Assembly: GCA_039805565.1 (NCBI GenBank)
Contig: JBDLTZ010000310.1
Coordinates: 1 to 43,407 of the forward strand
Source of the DNA: CALJIC01 sp039805565
Lineage (GTDB): Bacteria > Chloroflexota > Chloroflexia > Chloroflexales > Roseiflexaceae
DNA: 43,407 nt
Reading direction: 5' to 3'
Numbering within the stretch: position 1 is the stretch's first letter; each line of letters starts with the position of its first letter. Positions 25,301 to 32,490 of this stretch are shown piece by piece. Below the pieces are notes generated by a model. It made no database searches. It worked only from the letters and a program-made list of their open reading frames with translations, and was not told where the DNA came from. The position numbers were made by a program, and so were the translations under genes.

Positions 25301-25545
25301 ACCCCCGCGGCGACGAGCTCGGGCGAGGGGTGCGGCGCGTCGTCCGATGAGGGGAGCCAGAGCGCCACCGCCGTATCCTCGGCCTCGGGCAGGTTGAGCA
25401 GCGCCCGCAGGGCGGCGGCGGGCAGGTGGAAAGGGTGGGCGGGGACCTTCGGGCGCCGGCCACGGCGGGGCGGCGGCTCGTCGGTCTCGCCCCACACGAA
25501 GAGGCCGCGCTGCGGCAGCCAGGCGCCGTGCAGAATCTCGCTCAT
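22351..25545 (-). CDS. SNF2-family (DEAD/DEAH) ATPase/helicase
   Basis: 1064 aa. The N-terminal ~600 residues are the variable region of bacterial SNF2 proteins. The ATPase core follows: LADDMGLGKTLM (motif I), VLDEAQNIKN (motif II, DEAQ), ALTGTPVENRL (III), LSLKAGGVGLNLTAAS (V) and QATDRAFRIGQ (VI). It would translocate on double-stranded DNA; the cellular role is unknown, and it is paired with the SWIM gene downstream. About residues 215-275 are low complexity (DQRPKTKGQGPK and SALSAQDSALTTHDSAL), encoded by two heptad arrays in which three DNA heptads make one 7-residue repeat. The promoter is just upstream. Confidence 0.93.
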   Translation of the reverse strand: MSEILHGAWLPQRGLFVWGETDEPPPRRGRRPKVPAHPFHLPAAALRALLNLPEAEDTAVALWLPSSDDAPHPSPELVAAGVEAPATQPKRLAAWQVSGLLLSPAPALDLLLGDGLSAAPSADMRAWRVAALLAMELLARQQMMPGLRRDGFRLLAAWLPRPAPELSARLTALAEAMPPLCRAAAPDPARALPPRALLDDFLGAVVDAAVRQMGDEERDQRPKTKGQGPKTKDQGPNATDTTDLTITRGRPRRTQSSALSAQDSALTTHDSALSARRSPAAAWLAALTGPDPELTIGGPEADALFKAWQAWAGQSQVAGDDAFRITFRLEPPLRQDGPWHLAFLLRATDDPSLIVPAERIWRERGGALSYLHRRFEHPQERLLAGLGYAARIFPPIEAALRTKAPDAAVLTARQAFDFLSDAAPLLEQSGFGIVVPAWWRGGSARIRARAKASTKSPGSSGKSLLSFDSLVSFDWQLTLAGEPIDRAEFERLAALKQPLVQVRGQWVVLDPAQIQQALRLFERGPAAEMTLLDALRLGVGGEGTAALPGVEVEGVQAEGWLRDLLDRLNDGARLDILRPPKGLDAELRPYQQRGYSWLAFLRGFRLGACLADDMGLGKTLMSITYLLHERERLGATAPALVVCPTSVVGNWQRELQRFAPKLRVLAHRGADRLSGPGFIRAAKRHDVVLTSYPLLARDRETVTGLRWSTVVLDEAQNIKNPATRQAQAARALQSEGRVALTGTPVENRLSELWSIMAFLNPGYLGSEEAFRRQFARPIERAADKEAAERLRRLTAPFVLRRVKTDKSIISDLPDKLEMKVFCPLTPEQATLYEAAVRDALAQIESAEGDPMARRGQVLAMLMQLKQVCNHPAQFLKDNSALPGRSGKLARLTEMLEEVYAAGDRALVFTQFAEMGAMLQRHLRETFYEEALFLHGGTPPKDRDGMVRRFQAPSGPRVFILSLKAGGVGLNLTAASHVFHFDRWWNPAVENQATDRAFRIGQNRNVQVHKFVCQGTLEEKIDALIESKRALAESVLGTGEGWLTELDTAELRELVALRRDEAVEV
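24727..24789. repeat. Heptad array (GAGTGCC/GAGTCGT type), nine units, inside the SNF2 coding sequence
   Basis: Nine contiguous 7-bp units, each beginning GAG. In the sense (minus) strand they read ACTC-type units without TGA and encode the repeat SALSAQD. Same family as the arrays at 32574 and 37161. Confidence 0.85.
24837..24892. repeat. Heptad array (TTGGTCT type), eight units, inside the SNF2 coding sequence
   Basis: Eight 7-bp units beginning TTGG (TTGGTCT, TTGGTCC, TTGGCCC). The sense strand reads GACCAAG-like units encoding TKDQGPK-type repeats. It is separated from the GAG-type array by 47 bp of non-repeat sequence. Confidence 0.85.
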
Positions 25546-25551
25546 CGGTAT

Positions 25552-25578
25552 GCCCTCCGTCGCGAGGGCATTATAGCA
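25552..25578 (-). promoter_or_regulatory. SNF2 promoter with hairpin over the start site
   Basis: On the minus strand, TGCTATAAT (25578-25570) is an extended -10. It is followed at once by the inverted repeat GCCCTC/GAGGGC (25569-25552, 6-nt loop) covering the expected start site. The promoter is directly after the DUF711 stop codon. Confidence 0.6.
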
Positions 25579-25579
25579 C

Positions 25580-26746
25580 TTACCCCAGCCGCATCACCCG
25601 CGTGTTGACGAAGTACTCCCAGGCGAAGGCGGTGGTGTCGCCCGCCGCGAGGCCCGGCAGCGGCATGAGCCGCGCGGTGAGCGGCTTGCGCAGCGCCCCG
25701 GCCAGGGCGGCCACCTCTGCCAGCACCCCGGACACCTCGGCCGCCATCGTGTCGCCCGGCAGCGGCACGCAGTCCAGCCCCGTGCCGCAGACCGAGCTGA
25801 ACGCCAGCAGGTCGCGCACAGTGTAGCGCCCCTCAGCGTTGCGCCGCGCCAGCACCGCGTCCTCGAGCACGGGCAACATCACGCCGCTGAAGCCGAGCTG
25901 CGTCACCTTCGCCGCCCGCACGGCCCCGGTGAGCGACCGGATCGCTGCGAGCGTACCCCAGGCGCCGAACGGCACCCCGCTGATCGCCTCCGCGGCGGCC
26001 CCGATGCTCCGCGCCGGGTCTGGGTGCGGCGTGAGCGACCAGTCGCACCCCGCGAAGCGCACGCCGCCGGACGCGTCGAGCCCGGCGAGGGCCCGCGCGA
26101 TGCGGGCGTCGTGGTGCTCGATCAGAGCCGTGAGGCGGGCTAACGTTGAAGGCTGAAGGCAGAAGGCTGAAGGATGGTGCTGTTCAGCCTTCAGCGTTGG
26201 TTCTTCAGCCTTCGCCTGGGTCGCCTCCACCGCCAGCGTCGCCCCCTCCGGCCCCACCGCCACCCAGGGCGCGCCGCCGTCGTGGTACGCCGCCGGGAGG
26301 AACGGCGAGCCGGGGGGGACGCAGGCCAGCGCGGCGAAGCGCAGGTTGCCGAGGCCCAGCTCCGTGCCGGCGCCGAGCGCGACGATCACCTCGGCGGCCA
26401 GGCGCAGCGCCTCGAGGTCCGCTGCGCCGTCGGGCCCGGCGATCTGCGCCGAGGCGAACAGCGCCTGGGTGGCTGCCAGGGCCTCGGGCAGGTGTGGCAG
26501 GCGGTCGCGGTCCACCCGTCCGATCGAGACGTAGTCGAAGCCGGCCTCGAGCGCCAGATCCTCGGCGCCGCGCGCGATCGTCGGGAAGTCGGCGCAGCGG
26601 TTCGAGCCCACGGCCGCGAGGGCCAGGCGCAGCGTCTGGACGGTGTAGCCGGCGTCCTCGAGGCGGCGGCGGGCCTCCTGGGCGGCGCGCGCCACGCGGG
26701 GGACATCCTCCTCGCGCGCTCCGGCGGTGATGGTGCGGATCTGCAT
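25580..26746 (-). CDS. DUF711 / UPF0210 family protein
   Basis: 388 aa. MQIRTITAGA at the N-terminus, GFDYVSIGRV, GNLRFAALACVPPGSPFLPAAYH, FAGCDWSLTPHPDP and SSVCGTGLDCVPLPGD are landmarks of the DUF711 (UPF0210, PFL-like) family, whose function is not established. About residues 177-200 (AKAEEPTLKAEQHHPSAFC region) are an in-frame insert coded by a heptad inverted repeat. Directly upstream of ATG 26746 is another heptad array and no SD, so translation initiation is unusual, or the start is further inside. Confidence 0.85.
   Translation of the reverse strand: MQIRTITAGAREEDVPRVARAAQEARRRLEDAGYTVQTLRLALAAVGSNRCADFPTIARGAEDLALEAGFDYVSIGRVDRDRLPHLPEALAATQALFASAQIAGPDGAADLEALRLAAEVIVALGAGTELGLGNLRFAALACVPPGSPFLPAAYHDGGAPWVAVGPEGATLAVEATQAKAEEPTLKAEQHHPSAFCLQPSTLARLTALIEHHDARIARALAGLDASGGVRFAGCDWSLTPHPDPARSIGAAAEAISGVPFGAWGTLAAIRSLTGAVRAAKVTQLGFSGVMLPVLEDAVLARRNAEGRYTVRDLLAFSSVCGTGLDCVPLPGDTMAAEVSGVLAEVAALAGALRKPLTARLMPLPGLAAGDTTAFAWEYFVNTRVMRLG
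26145..26217. repeat. Inverted heptad element (GCTGAAG / TTCAGCC) inside the DUF711 gene
   Basis: The left arm has four units of GCTGAAG type (26145-26172). The right arm has five units of the reverse-complement type TTCAGCC (26183-26217), so the transcript can fold. It is translated in frame. On the sense strand the unit whose TGA would fall in frame is replaced by AACCAAC. Confidence 0.75.
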
Positions 26747-26748
26747 CG

Positions 26749-26783
26749 TGAGTCCTGAGTCTTGAGCTGTGAGTCTTGAGCCG
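26749..26783. repeat. Heptad array (TGAGTCT type), five units, abutting the DUF711 start codon
   Basis: Five units (TGAGTCC, TGAGTCT, TGAGCTG and so on) end 2 bp from the start codon of the minus-strand gene and occupy the place of its ribosome binding site. Confidence 0.8.
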
Positions 26784-26843
26784 GGTGCGGCTTCAGCCGT
26801 GCTGCTCCTCAGTGTACTACAGGATCTCGGCCGCGCATCAGAG

Positions 26844-27221
26844 CTAGCGCCGCCCGCCGACCTCGTGCTCGCGCGGCTGCTCGGCCGGCTGTGTCGCCTG
26901 CGGGGGCCGTGCGGCCGGCCGGTCGCGTTGGGCGAACATGCGGCCCACGAGCGCGGCCAGCGCGTAGGAGAGCAGCCCGAGGATGGCGGCGGCCACGCCC
27001 GCGAGCGCCGTGTAGAGCGCCATGTCGCGCGCCACGGCGAGGCTGCGCTGCGCGTCGCTCATGGACGCGAACGGTAGCGATGAGGCGGCGACCGTGAGCC
27101 CGAGGATGAGCCAGAGCACGAACAGCCCCGCGGCGGCGGCCAGCAGCAGCAGCCCGGGCGAGAGAAAGACCAGCGCCTGCGCGAGCAGCGAGGGGCTGTG
27201 CGGCGTGCGGACGATTGTCAT
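26844..27221 (-). CDS. Small two-helix membrane protein, hypothetical
   Basis: 125 aa. Two hydrophobic segments (ALVFLSPGLLLLAAAAGLF region and ALYTALAGVAAAILGLLSY region) flank a short polar stretch. The C-terminal tail is Pro/Gln/Arg-rich, probably cytoplasmic. GAGGAG lies just upstream of ATG 27221, which supports a real gene. I do not recognise the family. It is divergent from the molybdopterin oxidoreductase gene, sharing a 157-bp intergenic region. Confidence 0.6.
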   Translation of the reverse strand: MTIVRTPHSPSLLAQALVFLSPGLLLLAAAAGLFVLWLILGLTVAASSLPFASMSDAQRSLAVARDMALYTALAGVAAAILGLLSYALAALVGRMFAQRDRPAARPPQATQPAEQPREHEVGGRR

Positions 27222-27296
27222 AACCTTGTCTCCTCACACAAACAAAGTTGTCCACTACCCGCCGCTATGCAAGTCTCGCACCGCCGTTTGCCGTCG

Positions 27297-27332
27297 TTGC
27301 GCCCGCCCGGGCCCGATGGTACAATCGGGCCC
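27297..27332 (+). promoter_or_regulatory. Promoter of the molybdopterin oxidoreductase with inverted repeat over the -10
   Basis: TTGCGC (27297-27302) and TACAAT (27320-27325) are 17 bp apart, and TGG precedes the -10. GGGCCCGAT (27309-27317) and ATCGGGCCC (27324-27332) form a perfect 9-bp inverted repeat around the -10. A bound dimer would block it, so this is an operator candidate. Confidence 0.6.
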
Positions 27333-27378
27333 ACCGCGCGCGGCGCGCGTCCCACGACTGATCACTGGAGGAGCCCCT

Positions 27379-29484
27379 ATGACCGCTCAGGTCACCCCCA
27401 CCCTCATTCGCGGCGCCTGCCCGCACGACTGCCCCGACGCCTGCGCCACGCTCACCGAGGTGCGCGACGGCCGCGCCGTGGCGTTCTACGCCAACCGCGA
27501 GCACCCCCTCACGCAGGGCTGGCTGTGCGCCAAGGTGCGCCCGTACCTGGAGCGGGTCTATGCGCCCGACCGGCTGACCTACCCGATGCGCCGGGTGGGG
27601 GCCAAGGGCGCGGGCGGCTGGGAGCGTATCACGTGGGATGAGGCGGTGGCCGAGATCGCGTCGCGCTGGAAGGCGATCATCGCCGAGCACGGCGCGGCGG
27701 CGATCCTGCCGTACTCCTACAGCGGCACCCTCGGCATGCTCCAGATGGGCGTGGCGAGCGCGCGGCTCTGGAACCGCATGGGCGCCAGCGGCCTCGAGCG
27801 CTCGATCTGCGGCGCCGCGGCCGAGATGGCGGTCGAGGCCACCCTCGGCGCGCGCTGGGCGCCCGACATGGCCGACGTGCTGCACAGCCGGCTGGTGCTG
27901 ATCTGGGGCCACAACCCCGCCTCCACCGGGCCGCACTTCATGCCGTTCCTGCGCCAGGCGCAGAAGCAGGGCGCGCACGTGATTGTGATCGACCCGCGCC
28001 GCACCCTCACCGCCCGCTCGGCCGATGAGCACATCCGCCCCCGCCCAGCCACCGACGGCGCGCTGGCGCTCGGGCTGATCCACGTGATCTTCGCCGAGGG
28101 CCTGCACGATGAGCCCTGGCTCGAGGCGCACAGCCTCGGGTGGCGCGAGCTGCGGCAGCGCGCCTCGGAGTACCCGCCCGAGCGCGTGGCTGAGATCACC
28201 GGCGTCACGGCCGAGACGATCGTCTCCCTGGCGCGGCGCTATGCCACTACCAAGCCTGCCCTGCTCAAGACCGCCGACGGCGTGCAGCGCCACGGCAACG
28301 GCGGCCAGACGATGCGCGCGCTCTGCTGCCTGCCGGCGGTGACGGGACAGTACGGGGTGCGCGGCGGCGGCTTCTTCTACAGCACGAGCGGCTACACGCG
28401 CTGGAACGGCGCGGCGCTCGGCCACGCAGCGGAGTGCCCGCCCACCCCGCGCGTGATCAACATGAACCGGCTCGGGGCGGCGCTGACGGGCGAGGCGCAG
28501 GACCCGCCGGTGAAGTCGCTGTTCGTCTTCGGCGCGAACCCGGCCACCTCCTCGCCCAACGCCGGCCTGATCGTCCAGGGGCTGCTGCGTGAGGATCTCT
28601 TCACGGTCGTCCACGAGCAGTTCATGACCGACACCGCGCAGTACGCCGATATCGTGCTGCCGGCCACGACACAGCTCGAGCAGGTGGACCTGCACAAGGG
28701 GTACGGCCACCGCTACCTGCAGTACAACGCCCCGGCCATCCCGCCGCTCGGCGAGAGCAAGAGCAACTGGGATATGATGCGGCTGCTGGCGGCGGCGATG
28801 GGCTACGAGGAGCAGTGGCTGCGCGAGAGCGCCGAGGAGGCTATCCGCGGCGTGGTCGACGCCACCCGGGCGACAAACCCGTTCTTCGAGGGGGTCACGC
28901 TGGAGCGGCTCCAGGCCGAGGGGACGGTGCCGCTGCACTTCACCGAGGAGACGCGCGTGCCGTTCGCGGACGGCCACTTCCCCACGCCCTCGGGTAAGGC
29001 GGAGCTGCGCTGCGAGGCGATGGCGGCGCGCGGCGTGGACCCGCTGCCGGACTTCGTGCCGCCGGCGGAGTTTGAGGGCCGCGGCGGTGAGCCAGCCGCG
29101 CGGCGCACAGCCCACGACTCGCGGCTCGTCCTGATCTCCGGCGCCTCGCACCACTTCGTCTCGAGCAGCATGGCGAACCAGCCGAGCCTGCTGGCGAAGG
29201 AGGGTACGCCGTTCGTGGAGATCAACCCGGCCGATGCGGCCGAGCGCGGCATCATCGACGGCGACGATGTCGTGGTGGAGAACGCGCGGGGGTGGTGCCG
29301 GCTGCGCGCGGTGGTCACGGACGACGTGCCGCCGGGGGTAGCGGTGGCGCCCAAGGGCCAGTGGTCGCGCATCTCGCCCGGCGGCCGCAACATCAACTGG
29401 GTCACACCTGACGCGGTGGGCGACCTCGCCGGCCAGAGCACATTCCACAGCAATCTGGTTGAGGTGCGGCGGAGCGAGGCCTGA
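27379..29484 (+). CDS. Molybdopterin (Mo/W-bisPGD) oxidoreductase
   Basis: 701 aa from ATG 27379 with GGAGGAG at 27367-27373. Cys14, Cys18, Cys22 and Cys50 (ACPHDCPDAC and GWLCAKV) bind an N-terminal [4Fe-4S] cluster. Cys144 in RSICGAAAEM is the probable metal ligand, so this is a cysteine-type enzyme without selenocysteine. The bisPGD-binding blocks LIWGHNPASTGPH and LFVFGANPATSSPN and a C-terminal molydop-binding domain (INPADAAERGIIDGDDV) are present. There is no Tat signal, so it is cytoplasmic. It resembles formate dehydrogenase/thiosulfate-reductase-like BisC proteins; the substrate and electron partner are unknown, and no FeS or membrane subunit adjoins. Confidence 0.92.
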   Translation: MTAQVTPTLIRGACPHDCPDACATLTEVRDGRAVAFYANREHPLTQGWLCAKVRPYLERVYAPDRLTYPMRRVGAKGAGGWERITWDEAVAEIASRWKAIIAEHGAAAILPYSYSGTLGMLQMGVASARLWNRMGASGLERSICGAAAEMAVEATLGARWAPDMADVLHSRLVLIWGHNPASTGPHFMPFLRQAQKQGAHVIVIDPRRTLTARSADEHIRPRPATDGALALGLIHVIFAEGLHDEPWLEAHSLGWRELRQRASEYPPERVAEITGVTAETIVSLARRYATTKPALLKTADGVQRHGNGGQTMRALCCLPAVTGQYGVRGGGFFYSTSGYTRWNGAALGHAAECPPTPRVINMNRLGAALTGEAQDPPVKSLFVFGANPATSSPNAGLIVQGLLREDLFTVVHEQFMTDTAQYADIVLPATTQLEQVDLHKGYGHRYLQYNAPAIPPLGESKSNWDMMRLLAAAMGYEEQWLRESAEEAIRGVVDATRATNPFFEGVTLERLQAEGTVPLHFTEETRVPFADGHFPTPSGKAELRCEAMAARGVDPLPDFVPPAEFEGRGGEPAARRTAHDSRLVLISGASHHFVSSSMANQPSLLAKEGTPFVEINPADAAERGIIDGDDVVVENARGWCRLRAVVTDDVPPGVAVAPKGQWSRISPGGRNINWVTPDAVGDLAGQSTFHSNLVEVRRSEA

Positions 29485-29520
29485 GCCGTGACCTACCTAT
29501 AGCGACGATATCAGTTGCGC

Positions 29521-29574
29521 CACAGAGGCCACCGAGCGTACTGAGACCGAAGGTCACGCTCCGTGACCTCTGTG
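29521..29574. repeat. CACAGAG hairpin repeat, copy 3
   Basis: CACAGAGG (29521-29528) pairs with CCTCTGTG (29567-29574). Inside, CAC/GTG and GAGCGT/ACGCTC continue the stem with two mismatches. Lies 36 bp after the molybdopterin oxidoreductase stop; no T-tract. Confidence 0.65.
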
Positions 29575-29641
29575 TGCTCAGTGGCGCAGACTGACTGCTC
29601 GCTGTGGTAACCGGCAAGGACTGTGCCCCAGCCTCGTCTCG

Positions 29642-29973
29642 TCAGCACGCGAGCGTCCCCTTGGTGGCCAGGCCGTAAGCGATGCAGAGCGGCACGCCGC
29701 TCGGCGGGTCGGGTACCACCTCGCCTAGCGCCAGGGCGTTGAGGTCGCGCGCCAGCAGCAGCGCCAGCGGCACGAAGACGGCGACCCAGGGCATCTGCTG
29801 GTGGAGCGCGGCCTCGCCCCCGCGGCGATCGTCACGCGGGGCTACTGGAAGCTCGGCGCTGTTGCCTCTACCGACCACGACTACGGCACCGAGGATGAGT
29901 GCCGCCACTCGGCCGGGGTCTTTTTGGATGGAGCAGAGCGGCCGTCGCGCCCTGGCCCTCACGGTCTACGCCT
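29642..29973 (-). pseudogene. Possible decayed membrane C-terminus of the Zn-ribbon/TPR gene
   Basis: Just after the stop of the Zn-ribbon protein, another minus-strand frame reads hydrophobic stretches (RVAALILGAVVVVG; WVAVFVPLALLLARDL) ending at a stop near 29642. Related Chloroflexi proteins, as I recall them, often continue into membrane helices after the Zn-ribbon. A frameshift near 29900-29980 could have split one gene. No start or SD supports an independent gene. The evidence is weak. Confidence 0.3.
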
Positions 29974-30495
29974 CTACTGCCCAGGCCGCCACCAGGGGCA
30001 CTCGTTTTTCGCCGCCTGGAGCACGGCGTTTGCCAGCCCTTGGAGCGGCTTGCAGCGCTGGTCCAGCCGGAAGGCGCAGTTGTTGCAGGCGCGCACCGGC
30101 GCGTTGCACTGCCAGCAGAACGGCGCCACACTGTAGATCGCGGCCCCGCACTGCCAGCAGCTCAGGTCCATCACCTCGTTGTCGTCCCAGGGCGGCGGCT
30201 CCACCCACGGCCCGCCTGGCACTGTGGTGACCGCCGGGGGCACCTGGGCGGCCCGGCGCAGGTACTCCAGCCCCTCCTGGGCCGCGCGGTTCGCCGGGTT
30301 GAGCGCCAGCACGTTCTCCAGCGCCACCGTCTGGTCCTCGGGGTCATCCACCGCGCCGCTCAGCCACAGCCAGGCCTGCTCGTTCTGCTCGTCCTGCTCG
30401 ATCACCCGCAGCAGCAGCTCGCGGCCCTCGGCCCGCCGCCCTTCCACCACCGCCAGCGCGCCCTCGTACAGCCAGCGCGGTATGTCATTGCTCAT
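29974..30495 (-). CDS. TPR and zinc-ribbon protein, hypothetical
   Basis: 173 aa. Residues 1-80 hold TPR-like helices (GRRAEGRELLLRVIEQDEQNEQAWLWLSG; VALENVLALNPANRAAQEGL, each part of one repeat). The C-terminal part has several CxxC knuckles: CWQC, CWQC and CNNC, then one Cys further on, as in zinc ribbons. This layout is common and unnamed in Chloroflexi. AGGAGAG precedes ATG 30495. The protein may be truncated (see the region after its stop). The function is unknown; a protein-protein adaptor is a guess. A 164-bp spacer to selA holds nothing recognised. Confidence 0.65.
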   Translation of the reverse strand: MSNDIPRWLYEGALAVVEGRRAEGRELLLRVIEQDEQNEQAWLWLSGAVDDPEDQTVALENVLALNPANRAAQEGLEYLRRAAQVPPAVTTVPGGPWVEPPPWDDNEVMDLSCWQCGAAIYSVAPFCWQCNAPVRACNNCAFRLDQRCKPLQGLANAVLQAAKNECPWWRPGQ

Positions 30496-30659
30496 TGCGT
30501 CTCTCCTGACCGAAGACAGGGGGAAAAGGCCGCGTCGTGCCCCGCCCGCCCGTTGTCATGCCCACTGCGCGGGCTGCCGCCACGCGGTGTGCCTCGCGGA
30601 CCAGACCCGCCCGCCCCGGCGAACCCCGGCTCTGCGCACGCGGCAGGGCTGCGTCCGCA

Positions 30660-32018
30660 TCACGGCCGCCCCGATGCGGCCCGCCGTATGGCCCCCACCA
30701 GCTCCTCATCCTGCTCCTCGAGCACGGTCCGCACGTCCAGCAGCAGCCGCCCCTCTGCGACCCGCGCCACCACTGGCGGCTCGCCCAGCCGCAGGGCGCG
30801 TGCCAGCTCGTCCGGCCGCACCGTGTCCAAGGCCACCGCGAAGCTTGGCAGCGTCTGGCCCGGCAGCGACCCGCCACCCACCGCGCTCTCGCACGGCGCC
30901 ACGCTGCCCCCCGCCGCTGCCGCGATCTGCTCGGCGCGCGCCCGGAGCGCCTCCAGCGGCGCGGTGATCATGCGCCACACCGGCACCTCGGCCGTGGCCG
31001 TCCCACGCAGGTAGGCCAGCAGCGTCGCCTCCAGCCCCGCGATCGTCGTCTTGTCCAGTCGCAGGGCGCGCGCCAGCGGGTGGCGCCGCAGCCGCTCCAC
31101 CAGGTCTCCCCGCCCCACGATCAGCCCGGCCTGCGGCCCGCCCAGCAGCTTGTCCCCGCTGAACGTCACCAGGTCGGCGCCGGCCGCCACGCTCTCCTGC
31201 ACCGTCGGCTCGGGCGCCAGGCCGTAGGGCGCCGTGGGCAGGAGCGTGCCGCTCCCCAGGTCGTCGAGCACCGGCACGCCGCGCTCGCGGCCCACCGTCG
31301 CCAGATCGTGCAGCGGCGTCTCGTGCACGAACCCCTCGAGGCGGAAGTTGCTGGTGTGGACGCGCAGCAGCAGGGCGGTGCGCTCCGAGATCGCCTCCGC
31401 GTAGTCGCGGGCGTAGGTGCGGTTGGTGGTGCCCACCTCCACCAGCGCCGCGCCGCTCTGCCGCAGCACGTCTGGGATGCGGAAGCCGCCGCCGATCTCC
31501 ACCGCCTGCCCGCGCGAGACCACCACCTCGCGGCCTGCCGCGAGCGCGATCAGCGCCAGGTAGATCGCGGCGGCATTGTTGTTCACCGCCAGCGCGTCCT
31601 CGGCGCCCGTGAGCCGCCGTAACAGCGCGGCCAGGTGCGTCGAGCGTGAGCCGCGCGCGCCGGCCGTGAGGTCGTACTCGAGGTTGCTGTACCCCTCGCC
31701 CACCGCGCGCATAGCCCGCAGCGCGGCGTCGGAGAGCGGCGCGCGCCCGAGGTTGGTCTGCAGGATCACGCCCGAGGCGTTGATCACCGGGCGCAGCGAG
31801 GGGCGCGCGGCGGCTCGGGCCTGCGCGGCGACCTCCTTGGCCAGCGCGTCGGCTGTGGGGGCGGCGTCTCCTGCGGTGATCTGTCGCCGGGCCTGCTCTA
31901 GTGCGGCGCGGGCGGCCCCCACCAGCAGATCGCGCGGCAGGGCGTCGCCGTTCAGGCGGCGCTCCACCTCGCGCACCAGCGTGTCTACAGCGGGCAGGCT
32001 GCGGAAGGGCGAGCTCAC
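30660..32018 (-). CDS. selA: L-seryl-tRNA(Sec) selenium transferase SelA
   Basis: 452 aa, the normal length for bacterial SelA. The N-terminal domain starts SSPFRSLPAVDTLV. VINASGVILQTNLGRAPLS is the classical SelA signature, and the PLP-binding Lys290 lies in TFSGDKLLGGPQAGLI. It converts Ser-tRNA(Sec) to Sec-tRNA(Sec) using selenophosphate. The full N-terminal domain argues against a SelA-like paralogue. GTG 32018 has CGGAG upstream and its own extended -10 promoter. No selB, selC, selD or selenoprotein was seen in this window, so the rest of the pathway must be elsewhere or the enzyme serves another role. Confidence 0.93.
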   Translation of the reverse strand: MSSPFRSLPAVDTLVREVERRLNGDALPRDLLVGAARAALEQARRQITAGDAAPTADALAKEVAAQARAAARPSLRPVINASGVILQTNLGRAPLSDAALRAMRAVGEGYSNLEYDLTAGARGSRSTHLAALLRRLTGAEDALAVNNNAAAIYLALIALAAGREVVVSRGQAVEIGGGFRIPDVLRQSGAALVEVGTTNRTYARDYAEAISERTALLLRVHTSNFRLEGFVHETPLHDLATVGRERGVPVLDDLGSGTLLPTAPYGLAPEPTVQESVAAGADLVTFSGDKLLGGPQAGLIVGRGDLVERLRRHPLARALRLDKTTIAGLEATLLAYLRGTATAEVPVWRMITAPLEALRARAEQIAAAAGGSVAPCESAVGGGSLPGQTLPSFAVALDTVRPDELARALRLGEPPVVARVAEGRLLLDVRTVLEEQDEELVGAIRRAASGRP

Positions 32019-32052
32019 GCATCGGCTCCGTGATCGTTATGTTCCATAGCGC

Positions 32053-32061
32053 ATTGTAGCA
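32053..32061 (-). promoter_or_regulatory. Extended -10 promoter of selA
   Basis: On the minus strand this reads TGCTACAAT, identical to the candidate before parAB. It stands in the 61-bp gap between the dehydratase small-subunit gene and selA, so selA need not depend on the upstream operon. Confidence 0.55.
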
Positions 32062-32079
32062 CAGCAGTTTGCGGCCCGC

Positions 32080-32490
32080 CTACCGCCGCAGCAGCCCGCG
32101 CCGCTTGTAGACGTCGGCAGCCTCGCGCACCAGCGCGGCGCAGGTCGGCGCCCGATACTCGCGCTCGAGCTTCGCCGCCAGCGCCGCGAGCTCGTCGAAG
32201 GACGCTCGGCCGGGGCGCAGCGCGTCGTACATCCCCAGCACCTCGGCGTTCGGCACGGCAGTCAGCTCGGCGGCGCGCGCCAGGTTCTCGGCTAGCTGCG
32301 GGTATCCCGCGCGCCGCGCCACCTCGGCCTGCGCCCGCAGCGTCTCGGCGCTCACCTGCACATCGGTGATCGCCAGGTCCCCGCCCGCCGCCGCGTCCAG
32401 CGTGACCTCGCCCAGCGGCCGCCCACTCGCCGCCCGCAGCGTGTCGGCGGCGTGGTCCATCAGGGGGTAGTGTGCCTCCGGCTGGTTCAT
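32080..32490 (-). CDS. pduE: B12-dependent diol/glycerol dehydratase small subunit
   Basis: 136 aa from ATG 32490, with AGGAG just upstream; the longer open frame is not supported. ITDVQVSAETLRAQAEVAR, YPQLAENLARAAELTAVPN and LGMYDALRPGRAS match PduE/DhaB small subunits. It completes the alpha2-beta2-gamma2 enzyme with the fused subunit encoded upstream. The 122-bp gap between them holds a heptad array, a GGGGGC/GCCCCC hairpin and a run of eight C. Confidence 0.9.
   Translation of the reverse strand: MNQPEAHYPLMDHAADTLRAASGRPLGEVTLDAAAGGDLAITDVQVSAETLRAQAEVARRAGYPQLAENLARAAELTAVPNAEVLGMYDALRPGRASFDELAALAAKLEREYRAPTCAALVREAADVYKRRGLLRR

Noticed and set aside
27808..27810. Selenocysteine site in the molybdopterin oxidoreductase
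   Set aside because: The ligand codon is TGC (Cys144); no in-frame TGA exists before the true stop.
27265..29448. Long minus-strand frame opposite the molybdopterin oxidoreductase
   Set aside because: Same antisense artefact; the plus strand has the complete enzyme with its cluster cysteines.
29485..32079. tRNA-Sec gene near selA
   Set aside because: No long acceptor/variable-arm fold or GGTTC-type T-loop was seen in the gaps; a covariance-model scan would be needed to be sure.
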